A stretch of DNA of 64,000 bases from Cognatishimia sp. MH4019 (GCF_020177595.1 NZ_JAHTBL010000005.1:124001-188000), one strand, 5' to 3'; counted from the stretch's first letter, positions 8,944-18,977 are shown. Program-made: numbers and translations. Notes: generated from the sequence alone by a model not told the origin.

Positions 8944-9957
8944 CTATCCTTCTTTGTCAGCGCTACCAAATAGGCCGGTCAGCGCCTGTTTCACCAAGTT
9001 CGTCACAGACGGGCGGCGCACCGCACGGAAAGGCAGCGGGCGGCAAACCTCCATCGCCGCCACACCCACACGCGCGGTCAGCGCGCCGTTCACCACGCCT
9101 TCGCCAAACCGGCGGGAAACCTTGGCCAAAACGCCGCCTCCCGCGACCGATCCGATCAGATCGTCGCCCACGGCGACAGCGCCGGTGGCCACAAGATGGG
9201 TCAGCACCGACCGGGTCAGCCGCCAATTGCCCAGCGTGCCCGAGCGCCCGCCATAGATCTCGGCGATCCGGCGGATCATGCGCAGATTGGCTGTCAGTGC
9301 CGCAATCAGATCGGCAAGCGCCAGCGGCACAATCGCCGTAACGGTGGCCACTTGGCGGGCGGCTGCTTCGACCTCGCGACGGGCGGCCTTGTCGAGCGGG
9401 TCGAGCAAATCCGTTTCAACCAGCCCCAACAATCCGTCAGCATCAAACATATCGCCTTGGCGTTCCGCGATCCGCGCGCGGCCCCATTCGGTCTCGGGCC
9501 GCGCTTTGTAAAGCGCCACGATTTCGCCAGTGACCTTGCGCGCGGCTTTCAGATCGTCCGAGGCGATGGCCTCCTGAGCGTCTGCGTGGATCACATCGAG
9601 TTTTTTCAGCCGCCCGAAGGCCGCCAGTTCCTTGACCGCAATCGCCAGCAGGATCACGCAGAAAAAGCCAATCAGGATCAGCGCGGTCAGGCCCAGAACG
9701 GGGTTGCGCTCCAACAAACCCATCACGAAATCATACGCCGTGACCGAGGCCACAAAGCCCACCAGCGCCACCAGAGCCGACCAGAACCACCGCGCCAGCT
9801 TAGAGGGTTTGCGCGCTGCCAGCGCGGCCATGGTTTGCATCGCTTGCCCCGTGGGCGCAGGGGCTGCGAGGTCTGGTACTGGTGGCGCCGCCGCAGGCTC
9901 TGCCGCCTCGGCGTCTTCGAGGTCGATCAGAACTGGTCCGTCCTTGCGTCTGCTCAT
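8944..9957 (-). CDS. ycjF: YcjF/TIGR01620 family membrane protein
   Basis: A 337-aa inner-membrane protein of the YcjF family (DUF697/TIGR01620), the usual partner of the GTPase-like YcjX. After a disordered N-terminus two adjacent transmembrane helices are clear (FWSALVALVGFVASVTAYDF and the LGLTALILIGFFCVILLAIA segment). A long soluble helical region follows, then the C-terminal DUF697-like part with VATVTAIVPLALADLIAALTANL. ATG at 9957 overlaps the ycjX stop (ATGA), a strong sign of coupled translation. The pair is known for stress induction in Enterobacteria, where it belongs to the phage-shock regulon; the molecular role is unsettled. Confidence 0.85.
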   Translation of the reverse strand: MSRRKDGPVLIDLEDAEAAEPAAAPPVPDLAAPAPTGQAMQTMAALAARKPSKLARWFWSALVALVGFVASVTAYDFVMGLLERNPVLGLTALILIGFFCVILLAIAVKELAAFGRLKKLDVIHADAQEAIASDDLKAARKVTGEIVALYKARPETEWGRARIAERQGDMFDADGLLGLVETDLLDPLDKAARREVEAAARQVATVTAIVPLALADLIAALTANLRMIRRIAEIYGGRSGTLGNWRLTRSVLTHLVATGAVAVGDDLIGSVAGGGVLAKVSRRFGEGVVNGALTARVGVAAMEVCRPLPFRAVRRPSVTNLVKQALTGLFGSADKEG

Positions 9958-11375
9958 CTCAACCGATCCCCGATCAGAAATTCCGCCGCCTTGTCCAAGC
10001 GGATATGGGGTGGCCCTTCCCCCGGTTTCAACGTCATCCGTGCAGGCGCAAAGGACATGATCTGGTAATCCTCGTCCAGCCAAGCCTCCGCCCCCTCGCG
10101 CGCAGGTCCCAGCAGATGCGCGGGGTCTTCGGGCAGCTCGCCGGGATAAAACGCGGCCTGTTTGCCGGTGTCCAACAACGTGCCACGCACGCAGTCCAGC
10201 GTGCGACCCTTATGATCCAGCGTTTCCTCAACCGTCGCCCTCAGCGATGCAATCGACATCGCCGCCGTCTGCGCGCCTGCGAAATCAGCGCGGCGGCGCG
10301 CGTCCGAGGCCAACGCCTCCATGATCGCGGTCAGGCGCGGGTGTTGGCTATGGTGCAGGTGGTCCGCTTTGGTCGCCGCAAAAAGGATCTTCTCCACCCG
10401 TCGCCCGCGAAAAAGTTGAGTCAGAAATGCGTTCCGCCCCGGTTTGAAGGCCCCCAGAATGTCAGCCATCGCGCCGCGCATATCCTCGACCGCTTGCGGG
10501 CCTTTGTGGATCGCGCCCAGCGCATCAACCAGAACGACCTGCCGGTCGATCCGCGAGAAATGATCCTGAAAGAAGGGCTTCACGACGCGGGATTTATACG
10601 CCTCAAAGCGGCGCTCCATCTCGCGGTAAAGCGATTTGCGCGGGGCGGTGCCAGAGGGCGCTGGCAGCGGCGCGAAGGTCAGCACTGGCGATCCGGCCAT
10701 CTCTCCGGGCAGCAAAAAGCGCCCCGGCGTGCAGTCGTAAAAGCCCGCCTGACGGGCATCTTGTAAATATTGGGTAAATGTATCGGCCAGTTCCTGAGCC
10801 ACAGGTTCTTGTAGCTTGGCCGAAGAATCTGTGGATTTTACCAATGTTTCAAAGGCTTTATGTTCCCCGCGGGGAACACCACGGGCCAGGGTCTCCTCGG
10901 ACCATTGGGCATAGGATTTCTCAAGCAGCGCCAGATCAAGCAGCCACTCGCCGGGGTAATCCACGATATCCAGATGCACTGTGCGCGGTCCGCTGACCGC
11001 CCCCATGATGCCCGTGGGCTGCACCTTGAGCGACAGTCGCAACTGGCTGACCGCACGGGTGCTGTCGGGCCAGCTTGGCGTGGTGCTGCTGAGCGCCGCT
11101 AGGTGCTTTTCAAACTCAAACCGCGGCACGGTATCGTCGGGTTGGGGCTGCAGATAGGCGCTGCGAATACCGCCATTGGCCGCTGCCAAAAGTTGCGGCA
11201 TCCGCCCGCGATCCAGAAGATTGGCGACAAGCGAGGTGATGAACACCGTCTTGCCCGCACGGCTCAGACCCGTCACGCCCAGCCGGACACGCGGGGTCGA
11301 GAACGGATCGGTCAACGCGCTCGTGACTTGCTCAACACTGCGCGTCAGCCCATCTGCGATGGTGGAAATGACCAA
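9954..11375 (-). CDS. ycjX: YcjX family GTPase-like stress protein
   Basis: A 473-aa P-loop protein of the YcjX (DUF463) family. The Walker A motif GLSRAGKT is at about residues 36-43 in the context RLGVTGLSRAGKTVFITSLV. VHLDIVDYPGEWLLDLALL (about 145) supplies the DxPG G3-type motif, and ILFAATKADHLHH the TKxD specificity motif. The start is taken as TTG at 11375, preceded by a G-run, because the homologous N-terminus begins just before TIADGLTRSVEQV. Longer in-frame extensions run into truA and have no family support. It heads the ycjX-ycjF-oxidoreductase operon and is divergent from truA. The function is probably membrane-stress related, by family. Confidence 0.85.
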   Translation of the reverse strand: MVISTIADGLTRSVEQVTSALTDPFSTPRVRLGVTGLSRAGKTVFITSLVANLLDRGRMPQLLAAANGGIRSAYLQPQPDDTVPRFEFEKHLAALSSTTPSWPDSTRAVSQLRLSLKVQPTGIMGAVSGPRTVHLDIVDYPGEWLLDLALLEKSYAQWSEETLARGVPRGEHKAFETLVKSTDSSAKLQEPVAQELADTFTQYLQDARQAGFYDCTPGRFLLPGEMAGSPVLTFAPLPAPSGTAPRKSLYREMERRFEAYKSRVVKPFFQDHFSRIDRQVVLVDALGAIHKGPQAVEDMRGAMADILGAFKPGRNAFLTQLFRGRRVEKILFAATKADHLHHSQHPRLTAIMEALASDARRRADFAGAQTAAMSIASLRATVEETLDHKGRTLDCVRGTLLDTGKQAAFYPGELPEDPAHLLGPAREGAEAWLDEDYQIMSFAPARMTLKPGEGPPHIRLDKAAEFLIGDRLR

Positions 11376-11477
11376 AACTGCCCCCAAGCCTTCTTTGTTA
11401 CCCGCGTTAACATAAGCGCGGCAGCGCGGCTTCGCTAGGGTATTGTCCCTAGCGGGACAGCGGGTTACGGACAGGTC

Positions 11478-12251
11478 ATGCCCCGCTTTGCGTTTCAGAT
11501 CGAATACCACGGCGCGCCGTTTGCCGGATGGCAGCGGCAGGCCGATCAGCCCTCGGTGCAAGGTGCAATCGAGGCCGCGCTTGCCAAGCTCGAGCCGGGG
11601 CCGCACACGATCGCCGCTGCGGGCCGCACGGATGCGGGCGTGCACGGGTTGGCGCAGGTCGCCCATGCGGATTTGCAGAAGGATTGGGACCCGTTTCGCC
11701 TGTCCGAGGCGTTGAATTTCCACCTTAAGCCGAACCCGGTGTCGATTTTGCAGGTGGCGCAGGTGTCTGAGGATTGGCATGCGCGCTTTTCAGCGGTGGA
11801 GCGGCGATATCTTTTTCGGCTGTTATCGCGGCGCGCGCCTGCGACCCATGACAAAGGGTTGGTCTGGCAGGTGGGGCATACGTTGGACCTCGCCCCGATG
11901 CAGGAGGCCGCGCAGCACTTGCTGGGGCGGCATGACTTCACGACGTTCCGGTCGTCGATCTGTCAGGCTGATAGCCCGGTGCGTACGCTTGATGCGTTGG
12001 AGATCACGCAACATGCAGTTCCCCACGGGGACGAGTTTCGCTTTCATGTCCGTGCGCGGTCATTCCTGCACAATCAAGTACGCAGCTTTGTCGGCACGTT
12101 GGAACGTGTGGGCGCGGGCAGTTGGGAGCCGGGCGATGTGAAAGCAGCGCTTGAGGCGCGGGACCGTGCAGCTTGCGGGCCGGTTTGCCCTCCGGAAGGG
12201 CTTTATTTGGCCGGTGTCGGCTATCCAGACGATCCCTTCACGCCGCGCTGA
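11478..12251 (+). CDS. truA: tRNA pseudouridine(38-40) synthase
   Basis: A 257-aa enzyme that isomerises uridines 38-40 in the tRNA anticodon stem. The catalytic aspartate is Asp52 in [18 protein letters not shown], the signature of the TruA family. Downstream family segments include [29 protein letters not shown] and the C-terminal [21 protein letters not shown]. Length is typical. The ATG at 11478 follows a GGACAGGT ribosome-binding region. The 3' end overlaps the convergent DUF2254 gene by 14 bases. Confidence 0.95.
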   Translation: MPRFAFQIEYHGAPFAGWQRQADQPSVQGAIEAALAKLEPGPHTIAAAGRTDAGVHGLAQVAHADLQKDWDPFRLSEALNFHLKPNPVSILQVAQVSEDWHARFSAVERRYLFRLLSRRAPATHDKGLVWQVGHTLDLAPMQEAAQHLLGRHDFTTFRSSICQADSPVRTLDALEITQHAVPHGDEFRFHVRARSFLHNQVRSFVGTLERVGAGSWEPGDVKAALEARDRAACGPVCPPEGLYLAGVGYPDDPFTPR

Positions 12252-13491
12252 ACCGCTTGCGCGCCTGACGAAGACGATCCTTGTCAGCCTCGGTGGGCAA
12301 CGCCTGATCACCGTGATCCTCCAAGCGCTTAAGCATATCCGGAACAGCCTCTTTCATCTCGTCAGAGCCGCCTTCGGCCAAAGTCATCAAAGCCGATTGC
12401 AGGCGGAGCAGAACTTCGATTTGCCCGGCCCCGTCGCGCATCAAGCTGTTGAACGCTGTCTCAAGCAACTCTGCAGCACCCAAGGCGCAGCAATAAACGG
12501 CACTGCGCTTGACCGGCTCTTCCGCAGGAGAGGTGTGAGACCACTCCCACAAACGCCGCTCTAGCCGGATGATCACCTCCACCGCGGTGCCCGGATCGTT
12601 GATCCCGGGTGACAGCGCCTTGCTGCCGCTTTCGCTGAGCACGTGAAGCGCGTAGCGCGGGTCCTGTTCGGGGCTGCGGTTGGGAGAGATGGCGAAATGT
12701 TCAGTCAGACTGTCACACAAATCCGCATCGCCTTGGCTGACCTGCGCCATGGCTTGCCCCTCCAGCACCGTGTCGCCGGGCAGACGGGTCAAAAAGACCT
12801 TTGCATCTGCATCTTTCGCGGCTTCTCCCAGCGGTTTGACATCAATCCAGCGAATATAGCCAGAGGTCGAGGCCAGGATGGGTTTCGTCCCTGCGGGGAT
12901 CTCATCAAGATCGACGATAGGTGTCGCACCCAGCGTGGGCAGCTCAGCATGGGTTTTCAGCGTGTCGCTCGCGCGGTCTTCGGCGACAGAAAGCGCATGA
13001 TCAAGGCTGCTGAGCGCGCTGAGATGGTCGATCCAGCGCAGGATCGAGACGACAACGATCGCGACAACCAGAACAGTTGCCGCAAAAACAATCACCGAAG
13101 CGGCAGGGCTGTAATATCCTGCGCGAAACAGGATGATCGCGCTGAGCGCATAGGTAAAAGCGCCTATAAAAGTGGCAAGTACACTCTGTGTGCGGGTGTC
13201 TTCCATTAACAAACGGTGAATGCGCGGCGTCGTTTGATCGCCGATGGCGCGGTGCGATGTGACCATGACACCAACCGAGAAGGTGGTCACAGCAAGCATG
13301 GAATTGGCAAGGATCGTGAGGATGGGCAGCGTGGCGCTGGCCGAAAAGCGGTCCTTGAGCTCCTCGGGGATCAGCGGATCGAAAAGCTCTGCGCTGAGCG
13401 CGGCGATCACCGAGAGAATGAGGATCAACGCGATACGCACCCAAAGGATGCGGCTGATGCGGCGCAATTCAAAGAAGGTCTTGGAGATCAT
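12238..13491 (-). CDS. DUF2254 domain-containing membrane protein
   Basis: A 417-aa predicted inner-membrane protein of the DUF2254 family. Four hydrophobic helices occupy the N-terminal 150 residues (segments starting [52 protein letters not shown] and [19 protein letters not shown]). A long cytoplasmic or periplasmic domain follows with the family motif [22 protein letters not shown] at 13491 gives the expected family start ([20 protein letters not shown]); extending further upstream would read through the duplicated intergenic block. Its function is unknown. It points away from the small secreted-protein locus. Confidence 0.85.
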   Translation of the reverse strand: MISKTFFELRRISRILWVRIALILILSVIAALSAELFDPLIPEELKDRFSASATLPILTILANSMLAVTTFSVGVMVTSHRAIGDQTTPRIHRLLMEDTRTQSVLATFIGAFTYALSAIILFRAGYYSPAASVIVFAATVLVVAIVVVSILRWIDHLSALSSLDHALSVAEDRASDTLKTHAELPTLGATPIVDLDEIPAGTKPILASTSGYIRWIDVKPLGEAAKDADAKVFLTRLPGDTVLEGQAMAQVSQGDADLCDSLTEHFAISPNRSPEQDPRYALHVLSESGSKALSPGINDPGTAVEVIIRLERRLWEWSHTSPAEEPVKRSAVYCCALGAAELLETAFNSLMRDGAGQIEVLLRLQSALMTLAEGGSDEMKEAVPDMLKRLEDHGDQALPTEADKDRLRQARKRFSAA

Positions 13492-13578
13492 AGGCGGAGA
13501 TTGGGTCCTTCGGGCGCAATGGCGTTGTCGTGAGGAACGTGTGAGGTGGAGGTTGGTTCCTTTGTAATCTGTTGGGCG

Positions 13579-13617
13579 AAAACTCTTTAGGAGAGTTTTT
13601 GGGTAAGTTTGCTGAAA
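13579..13617 (+). terminator. Orphan double-hairpin terminator at the head of copy 1
   Basis: AAAACTCTT pairs with GAGAGTTTT (13579-13599, one G-T wobble), followed by TGGG and a weaker second stem with a bulged G (13605-13617). In copy 2 the equivalent structure directly follows slyX. Here no plus-strand gene ends nearby (truA stops 1.3 kb upstream), so it terminates nothing obvious. Confidence 0.55.
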
Positions 13618-13642
13618 GCTTTTTAGGGTTGGGTGATGTCGT

Positions 13643-13732
13643 GCCCCCGCCCCGGACCTGATCCGGGGCCTCTTGGGTTTGGGGTTGTGTAATAGTGGCA
13701 GCGGGGTCCCGGATCGGGTCCGGGACGGGGGC
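13643..13732. repeat. Nested palindromic intergenic repeat, copy 1
   Basis: Two 28-base arms (13643-13670 and 13705-13732) are near-complementary to each other. Each arm is itself a hairpin: GCCCCGGA/TCCGGGGC and GTCCCGGA/TCCGGGAC. The whole can fold as two small stem-loops or one large cruciform. The core resembles the CCCGGA...TCCGGG intergenic palindromes common in alphaproteobacterial genomes. The same element is in copy 2. Confidence 0.65.
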
Positions 13733-13787
13733 GCTGTGCTCACACCGTCGTTACCAAAATCACGCAATATCCCGTCACGGGCCTGTG

Positions 13788-13924
13788 ATGTGCGTTTGCG
13801 CACATACGCCAAGATCACCGTGCGCGTTTTCAGGTCCACTGTGGAATGCCATTTGTCTGTCATCGGAAGCGCAAACTTCCAAACACACACAACGCAAACA
13901 CAACACACACAAAGGACTAAACAA
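13788..13924 (+). promoter_or_regulatory. Conserved structured leader of small secreted protein gene, copy 1
   Basis: The leader opens with the hairpin ATGTGCG-TTTG-CGCACAT (13788-13805). It continues with the short palindrome TCCACTGTGGA (13835-13845) and the stem-loop GGAAG...CTTCC (13865-13880). A roughly 35-base A/C-rich stretch without G-rich pairing leads to the ribosome-binding site AAAGGA. Bases 13798-13919 are identical to the other copy. The promoter could not be placed with confidence. A structured 5' end plus an unstructured A/C tract fits a stable, efficiently translated mRNA, by inference. Confidence 0.5.
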
Positions 13925-14176
13925 ATGAAATTCGCTCTTATCTCCGCCCTCGTCGTCGCTGCCGCTCCGGCCTTCGCTGACGTCACCTCACCTGCTGAAG
14001 CCAATGCACAGCACGGGTTTGAAACCTCGTTCGTGGCCTCCAACGATCTGGGCAAAACCTCCCCCGCCGAGATCGCTGGTGAAGGCACCGTCGGCAATGA
14101 CGTGATCTCCACGCAAAACGTCGACGTGTCGGCAAAGCTGGGCGTCACATCGGCTGCCGAACTGGCCGCACGCTAA
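13925..14176 (+). CDS. Small secreted/periplasmic protein with TSPAE repeats, copy 1
   Basis: An 83-aa protein of unknown function. Residues 1-18 form a clear Sec signal peptide ending APAFA, leaving a mature chain of about 65 residues without cysteine. The mature part has three copies of a TSPAE-like motif at residues 21-25, 45-49 and 75-79 (the last is TSAAE here). AAAGGA upstream supports the ATG at 13925. It differs from the paralogue at 43580 only at Val20 (Ile) and Ala77 (Pro), with 14 further silent codon changes, so the protein is under selection. I do not recognise the family; a role outside the cytoplasm is inferred from the signal peptide. Confidence 0.8.
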   Translation: MKFALISALVVAAAPAFADVTSPAEANAQHGFETSFVASNDLGKTSPAEIAGEGTVGNDVISTQNVDVSAKLGVTSAAELAAR

Positions 14177-14200
14177 GTCGCTACACCATCCTACCGCTGA

Positions 14201-14237
14201 CGGCTCTCAAGGTTCCTCCCGCCTTGAGGGCCGTTTT
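14201..14237 (+). terminator. Rho-independent terminator after small secreted protein gene, copy 1
   Basis: A 12-bp stem (CGGCTCTCAAGG/CCTTGAGGGCCG, one T-G pair) with a nine-base loop is followed by TTTT. It is identical in copy 2, although the bases between stop codon and stem differ. It lies just beyond the stop of the convergent lectin gene but has no T-run on that strand. Confidence 0.85.
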
Positions 14238-14240
14238 GCC

Positions 14241-14591
14241 TTAGTAGAGCTGCCAGTCGTCGTCGTGGGGAAGCGTGCCGATGGCCGTCCATGTCGCGCG
14301 GATGCGGGCGATGCGGGTGTCGCCCCACGTGCGGAAGACGATCTCGAAGCCCTCGGCCGTGACCTGTTCGGCCTGAATATCGGCGCGCAGGTTGGTGTTG
14401 CGGTCCAGATCCCACAGCGAGATTGCGACCTGCACGGTAGGGACTTCGGAAAACGGCGTATCAAAAGTCACAGGCGTGCGACGTTCGCGCGGGCCGGTGC
14501 CGGTCCACATCTCGCCCCCGTTCTGATAGTCGGAAAAGAGCAGTTCTTCGCCTTGCTGCACCCCGACCGAATGTCCGCTTAACCGCATCAT
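14241..14591 (-). CDS. H-type lectin domain protein
   Basis: A 116-aa protein consisting essentially of one H-type lectin domain, the carbohydrate-binding fold first described in Helix pomatia agglutinin. Visible family segments are PVTFDTPFSEVPTVQVAISL (about 40-60) and IRATWTAIGTLPHDDDW near the C-terminus. There is no obvious signal peptide, so it may be cytoplasmic or exported by another route. AAGGGG precedes the paired ATG codons at 14591 and 14588. It lies downstream of atpC but after that operon's terminator. The ligand is unknown. Confidence 0.75.
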   Translation of the reverse strand: MMRLSGHSVGVQQGEELLFSDYQNGGEMWTGTGPRERRTPVTFDTPFSEVPTVQVAISLWDLDRNTNLRADIQAEQVTAEGFEIVFRTWGDTRIARIRATWTAIGTLPHDDDWQLY

Positions 14592-14650
14592 GTGGACCCC
14601 TTCACTGGGTCATAAATCTTAGAATTCCGACAAAATTTAGGTCTTGAAAT

Positions 14651-14675
14651 GAAAAGCCCCGCACGGCGGCGGGGC
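14651..14675 (-). terminator. Terminator of the atp operon
   Basis: A seven-base GC stem (GCCCCGC/GCGGGGC, 14656-14675) with a six-base loop is followed on the minus strand by TTTTC. It lies 22 bases after the atpC stop and separates the operon from the lectin gene. Confidence 0.8.
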
Positions 14676-14696
14676 AAATCGGGAGTGCATCAAGCC

Positions 14697-15095
14697 TTAA
14701 ACGCCCAATTCGACGCGCAAGGCTTCCATGTCGGCAACCAGTTTGTTGGCCGCGTCGCGGGTGTCGTCCGCCGCGTTGGCCGCGGCTTCGGTCGCGTCCG
14801 AGATAAGCTGGGTGATGACATCGGCGGTCACCTCATCAGCGGGCATGGCGCGTTCGGCCAGCACGGAGGTGCCTTCGGGCGTCACTTCCGCGAACCCACC
14901 TGTGACAGCGTAGCGGGTGGTGCCGTCGGCACCGGTCACGGTCAGAACGCCGGGGCGCAGGGTCGTGATGACCGGCGAGTGATCGGGCATTGCCGTCATA
15001 TCGCCATCTGCGCCCGGAATCTGCACCTCGGTCGCGGTGACCGAGGCGAGCTTGCGTTCCGGTGAGACCAGATCGAATTGCATCGTATCTGCCAT
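14697..15095 (-). CDS. atpC: ATP synthase F1 subunit epsilon
   Basis: A 132-aa epsilon subunit, the regulatory subunit of the F1 rotor stalk. The N-terminal beta-sandwich is visible in [38 protein letters not shown] and [22 protein letters not shown]-terminal alanine-rich helical hairpin follows. It is the last gene of atpHAGDC, three bases behind atpD, and its end is followed by a strong terminator. Confidence 0.95.
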   Translation of the reverse strand: MADTMQFDLVSPERKLASVTATEVQIPGADGDMTAMPDHSPVITTLRPGVLTVTGADGTTRYAVTGGFAEVTPEGTSVLAERAMPADEVTADVITQLISDATEAAANAADDTRDAANKLVADMEALRVELGV

Positions 15096-15098
15096 GAT

Positions 15099-16544
<1,446 letters not shown>

Positions 16545-17426
16545 TTAGAGCGCCTCGGCGCCCGAGATAATTTCAATAAGTTCGCTGGTGATGACGGCCT
16601 GACGGGAGCGGTTGAACTCAATCGTCAACTTGTCGATCATCTCGCCTGCGTTGCGGGTCGCGTTGTCCATCGCGGACATCCGGGCACCCTGTTCAGAGGC
16701 GCCGTTTTCCAGCAGAGCAGTGAAGATTTGCGTCGCAACGCCGCGCGGCAGCAGGTCGGCCAGAATGGCCTCTTCGCTGGGCTCGTAGTCGTAAAGCGTG
16801 CTTTCACCGGCCTCCCCGTCTTCGCTTTCTTCAAAGCTGGCGGGGATGATCTGCTTGGCGGTGGGCACTTGGGTGACCACGTTCACGAACTCTGCAAAGA
16901 AGATCGTGGCGACGTCGAACTCGCCAGCGTCAAAGCGGGTCAGCACATCTTTCGCGATGCTTTGCGCGTCGGCGTAGCCCACACGTTTCACGTCACTCAG
17001 ATCGACATGGCCGACGAAGTGGTCGCCATAATCGCGCTTGATCGCGTCGCGGCCTTTCTTGCCGACGGTGAGGATTTTCACCGTCTTGCCTTCGGCCACC
17101 AATTTGGCGGCGTGGGTCTTGGCAAGTTTCGCGATATTGCCATTGAAGCCACCGCAGAGGCCACGCTCGGCGGTCATCACGATCAACAATTGTGTCTGGT
17201 CGCTGCCCGTCCCGGCCAGAAGCCGGGGCGCGCTATCAGAGCCACCAACCGATTGCGCCAGCCCGGACATCACGGCGTTGAACCGTTCTGCGTAGGGGCG
17301 TGCGGCCTCGGCACTTTCCTGGGCCCGCCGTAGTTTTGCGGCGGCCACCATTTGCATGGCCTTGGTGATCTTCCGAGTGCTTTTGACACTCTCGATCCTG
17401 TTTTTAAGGTCCTTCAGGCTAGGCAT
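16545..17426 (-). CDS. atpG: ATP synthase F1 subunit gamma
   Basis: The 293-aa gamma subunit, the central rotating shaft. The N-terminal helix [20 protein letters not shown] and the C-terminal helix with [22 protein letters not shown] are the two coiled-coil ends. The middle carries the conserved [14 protein letters not shown]. Length and ends are typical. It starts 12 bases after atpA. An alphaproteobacterial acidic insert region is present around [19 protein letters not shown]. Confidence 0.97.
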   Translation of the reverse strand: MPSLKDLKNRIESVKSTRKITKAMQMVAAAKLRRAQESAEAARPYAERFNAVMSGLAQSVGGSDSAPRLLAGTGSDQTQLLIVMTAERGLCGGFNGNIAKLAKTHAAKLVAEGKTVKILTVGKKGRDAIKRDYGDHFVGHVDLSDVKRVGYADAQSIAKDVLTRFDAGEFDVATIFFAEFVNVVTQVPTAKQIIPASFEESEDGEAGESTLYDYEPSEEAILADLLPRGVATQIFTALLENGASEQGARMSAMDNATRNAGEMIDKLTIEFNRSRQAVITSELIEIISGAEAL

Positions 17427-17438
17427 TGTCTGCCTCCC

Positions 17439-18977
17439 TTACGAAAAATCTGCGGCGAATTCGTCGAGAGCGGCTTTGATCTTGTCTTCCGCATCGCCTT
17501 TGATTTTCGGGTCCTCGTTGGTGATCATGTCGAGCAGCTCTTTGTGCTTGGAACGCAGGTGGTTCAGCAGGCCTTGCTCGAACCGGCCGACCTCTTTGAC
17601 GTCGATCTTGTCGAGGTAGCCTTTGGTGCCTGCGTAGATCACGCACACGATCTCGGCGTTGGTGAGTGGCGAGTATTGCGGCTGCTTCATCAGCTCAGTC
17701 AGGCGTGCACCACGGTTCAGCAGCTGCTGGGTGGCGGCATCCAGGTCGGAGCCAAACTGCGCAAAGGCCGCCATTTCGCGATACTGCGCCAGTTCCAGTT
17801 TCACCGGACCCGCGACAGATTTCATTGCGTTGGTCTGAGCAGACGAGCCCACACGCGACACCGACAGACCGGTGTTCACGGCAGGGCGGATGCCCTGGTA
17901 GAACAGCTCGGTCTCAAGGAAGATCTGGCCGTCGGTGATCGAGATCACGTTGGTCGGAATAAACGCCGACACGTCGCCACCTTGGGTCTCAATAATCGGC
18001 AGAGCCGTCAGCGAGCCCGCGCCATTGTCTTCATTCAGCTTCGCGGAACGCTCAAGCAGGCGGGAGTGGAGGTAGAACACGTCGCCCGGATAGGCTTCAC
18101 GGCCCGGCGGGCGGCGCAGCAGCAGCGACATCTGGCGATAGGACACGGCCTGCTTGGACAGGTCATCATAGACGATCAGCGCGTGGCGACCGTTGTCGCG
18201 GAAATGCTCCGCCATGGCGGTCGCGGCGTAAGGGGCCAGGAACTGCATCGGCGCAGGGTCAGATGCGGTGGCCGCCACGACGATCGAGTATTCAATCGCG
18301 CCGGTCTCTTCGAGCTTCTTCACCAGCTGCGCCACGGTGGAGCGCTTCTGGCCGACAGCCACGTAGACGCAGTAGAGCTTCTTGCTTTCGTCGTCGCCAG
18401 CGGCGTCGTTGTAGGATTTTTGGTTCAGAATGGTGTCGAGCGCGATGGCTGTTTTACCGGTCTGACGGTCGCCAATGATCAGCTCGCGCTGGCCACGGCC
18501 AACGGGGATCATGGCGTCAACGGATTTGAGGCCTGTCGCCATCGGCTCGTGCACCGATTTACGCGGGATGATGCCCGGCGCTTTGACGTCCGCCACAGCG
18601 CGGTTCTTTGTCTTGATCGGGCCCTTGCCGTCCAGCGGGTTGCCCAGACCGTCAACAACGCGGCCCAGCAGTTCGTCACCGGCGGGCACGTCCACGATGG
18701 ACTGGGTGCGCTTGACGGTGTCGCCTTCTTTAATCTCGCGGTCAGAGCCGAAGATCACGACGCCGACATTGTCGCTTTCCAGGTTCAGGGCCATGCCCAT
18801 GATACCGCCCGGAAATTCGACCATCTCACCGGCCTGCACATTGTCCAGACCATAAACGCGCGCGATGCCGTCCCCGACGCTCAGCACACGGCCTACTTCT
18901 GCGACTTCTGCTTCCTGACCAAAGTTCTTGATCTGATCCTTGAGGATCGCAGAGATTTCGGCTGCTTGGATACCCAT
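17439..18977 (-). CDS. atpA: ATP synthase F1 subunit alpha
   Basis: The 512-aa non-catalytic nucleotide-binding alpha subunit of F1. The P-loop GDRQTGKT is at residues 169-176 in the context [40 protein letters not shown] and the signature [17 protein letters not shown] follow. The ATG at 18977 overlaps the atpH stop by one base (TAATG). It follows the usual order atpH-A-G-D-C; the F0 genes are not in the window, as expected for alphaproteobacteria where the F0 operon lies elsewhere. Confidence 0.98.
   Translation of the reverse strand: MGIQAAEISAILKDQIKNFGQEAEVAEVGRVLSVGDGIARVYGLDNVQAGEMVEFPGGIMGMALNLESDNVGVVIFGSDREIKEGDTVKRTQSIVDVPAGDELLGRVVDGLGNPLDGKGPIKTKNRAVADVKAPGIIPRKSVHEPMATGLKSVDAMIPVGRGQRELIIGDRQTGKTAIALDTILNQKSYNDAAGDDESKKLYCVYVAVGQKRSTVAQLVKKLEETGAIEYSIVVAATASDPAPMQFLAPYAATAMAEHFRDNGRHALIVYDDLSKQAVSYRQMSLLLRRPPGREAYPGDVFYLHSRLLERSAKLNEDNGAGSLTALPIIETQGGDVSAFIPTNVISITDGQIFLETELFYQGIRPAVNTGLSVSRVGSSAQTNAMKSVAGPVKLELAQYREMAAFAQFGSDLDAATQQLLNRGARLTELMKQPQYSPLTNAEIVCVIYAGTKGYLDKIDVKEVGRFEQGLLNHLRSKHKELLDMITNEDPKIKGDAEDKIKAALDEFAADFS

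Larger units (their letters stand above)
13571..14237 (+). repeat. Duplicated small-secreted-protein locus, copy 1
   Basis: This 667-bp block matches 43226-43897 in the same order. Both carry a double hairpin, a nested palindromic repeat, a long leader with two stem-loops, an 83-aa secreted-protein gene and the same 37-base terminator. The leader segment 13798-13919 is identical to 43453-43574 over 122 bases, while the coding regions differ at 16 codons. No transposase, terminal inverted repeat or target duplication is visible. The 433 bases from 13492 to 13924 have no gene; 13492-13570 shows nothing recognisable, and the rest is the structured material listed separately. Confidence 0.9.

Noticed and set aside
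13571-14237. Insertion sequence or transposon explaining the duplicated block
   Set aside because: No transposase, terminal inverted repeats or target-site duplication can be seen at either copy.
13579-14237. CRISPR-like or tandem repeat array in the duplicated region
   Set aside because: There are no regularly spaced direct repeats; the structures are single hairpins and one nested palindrome.
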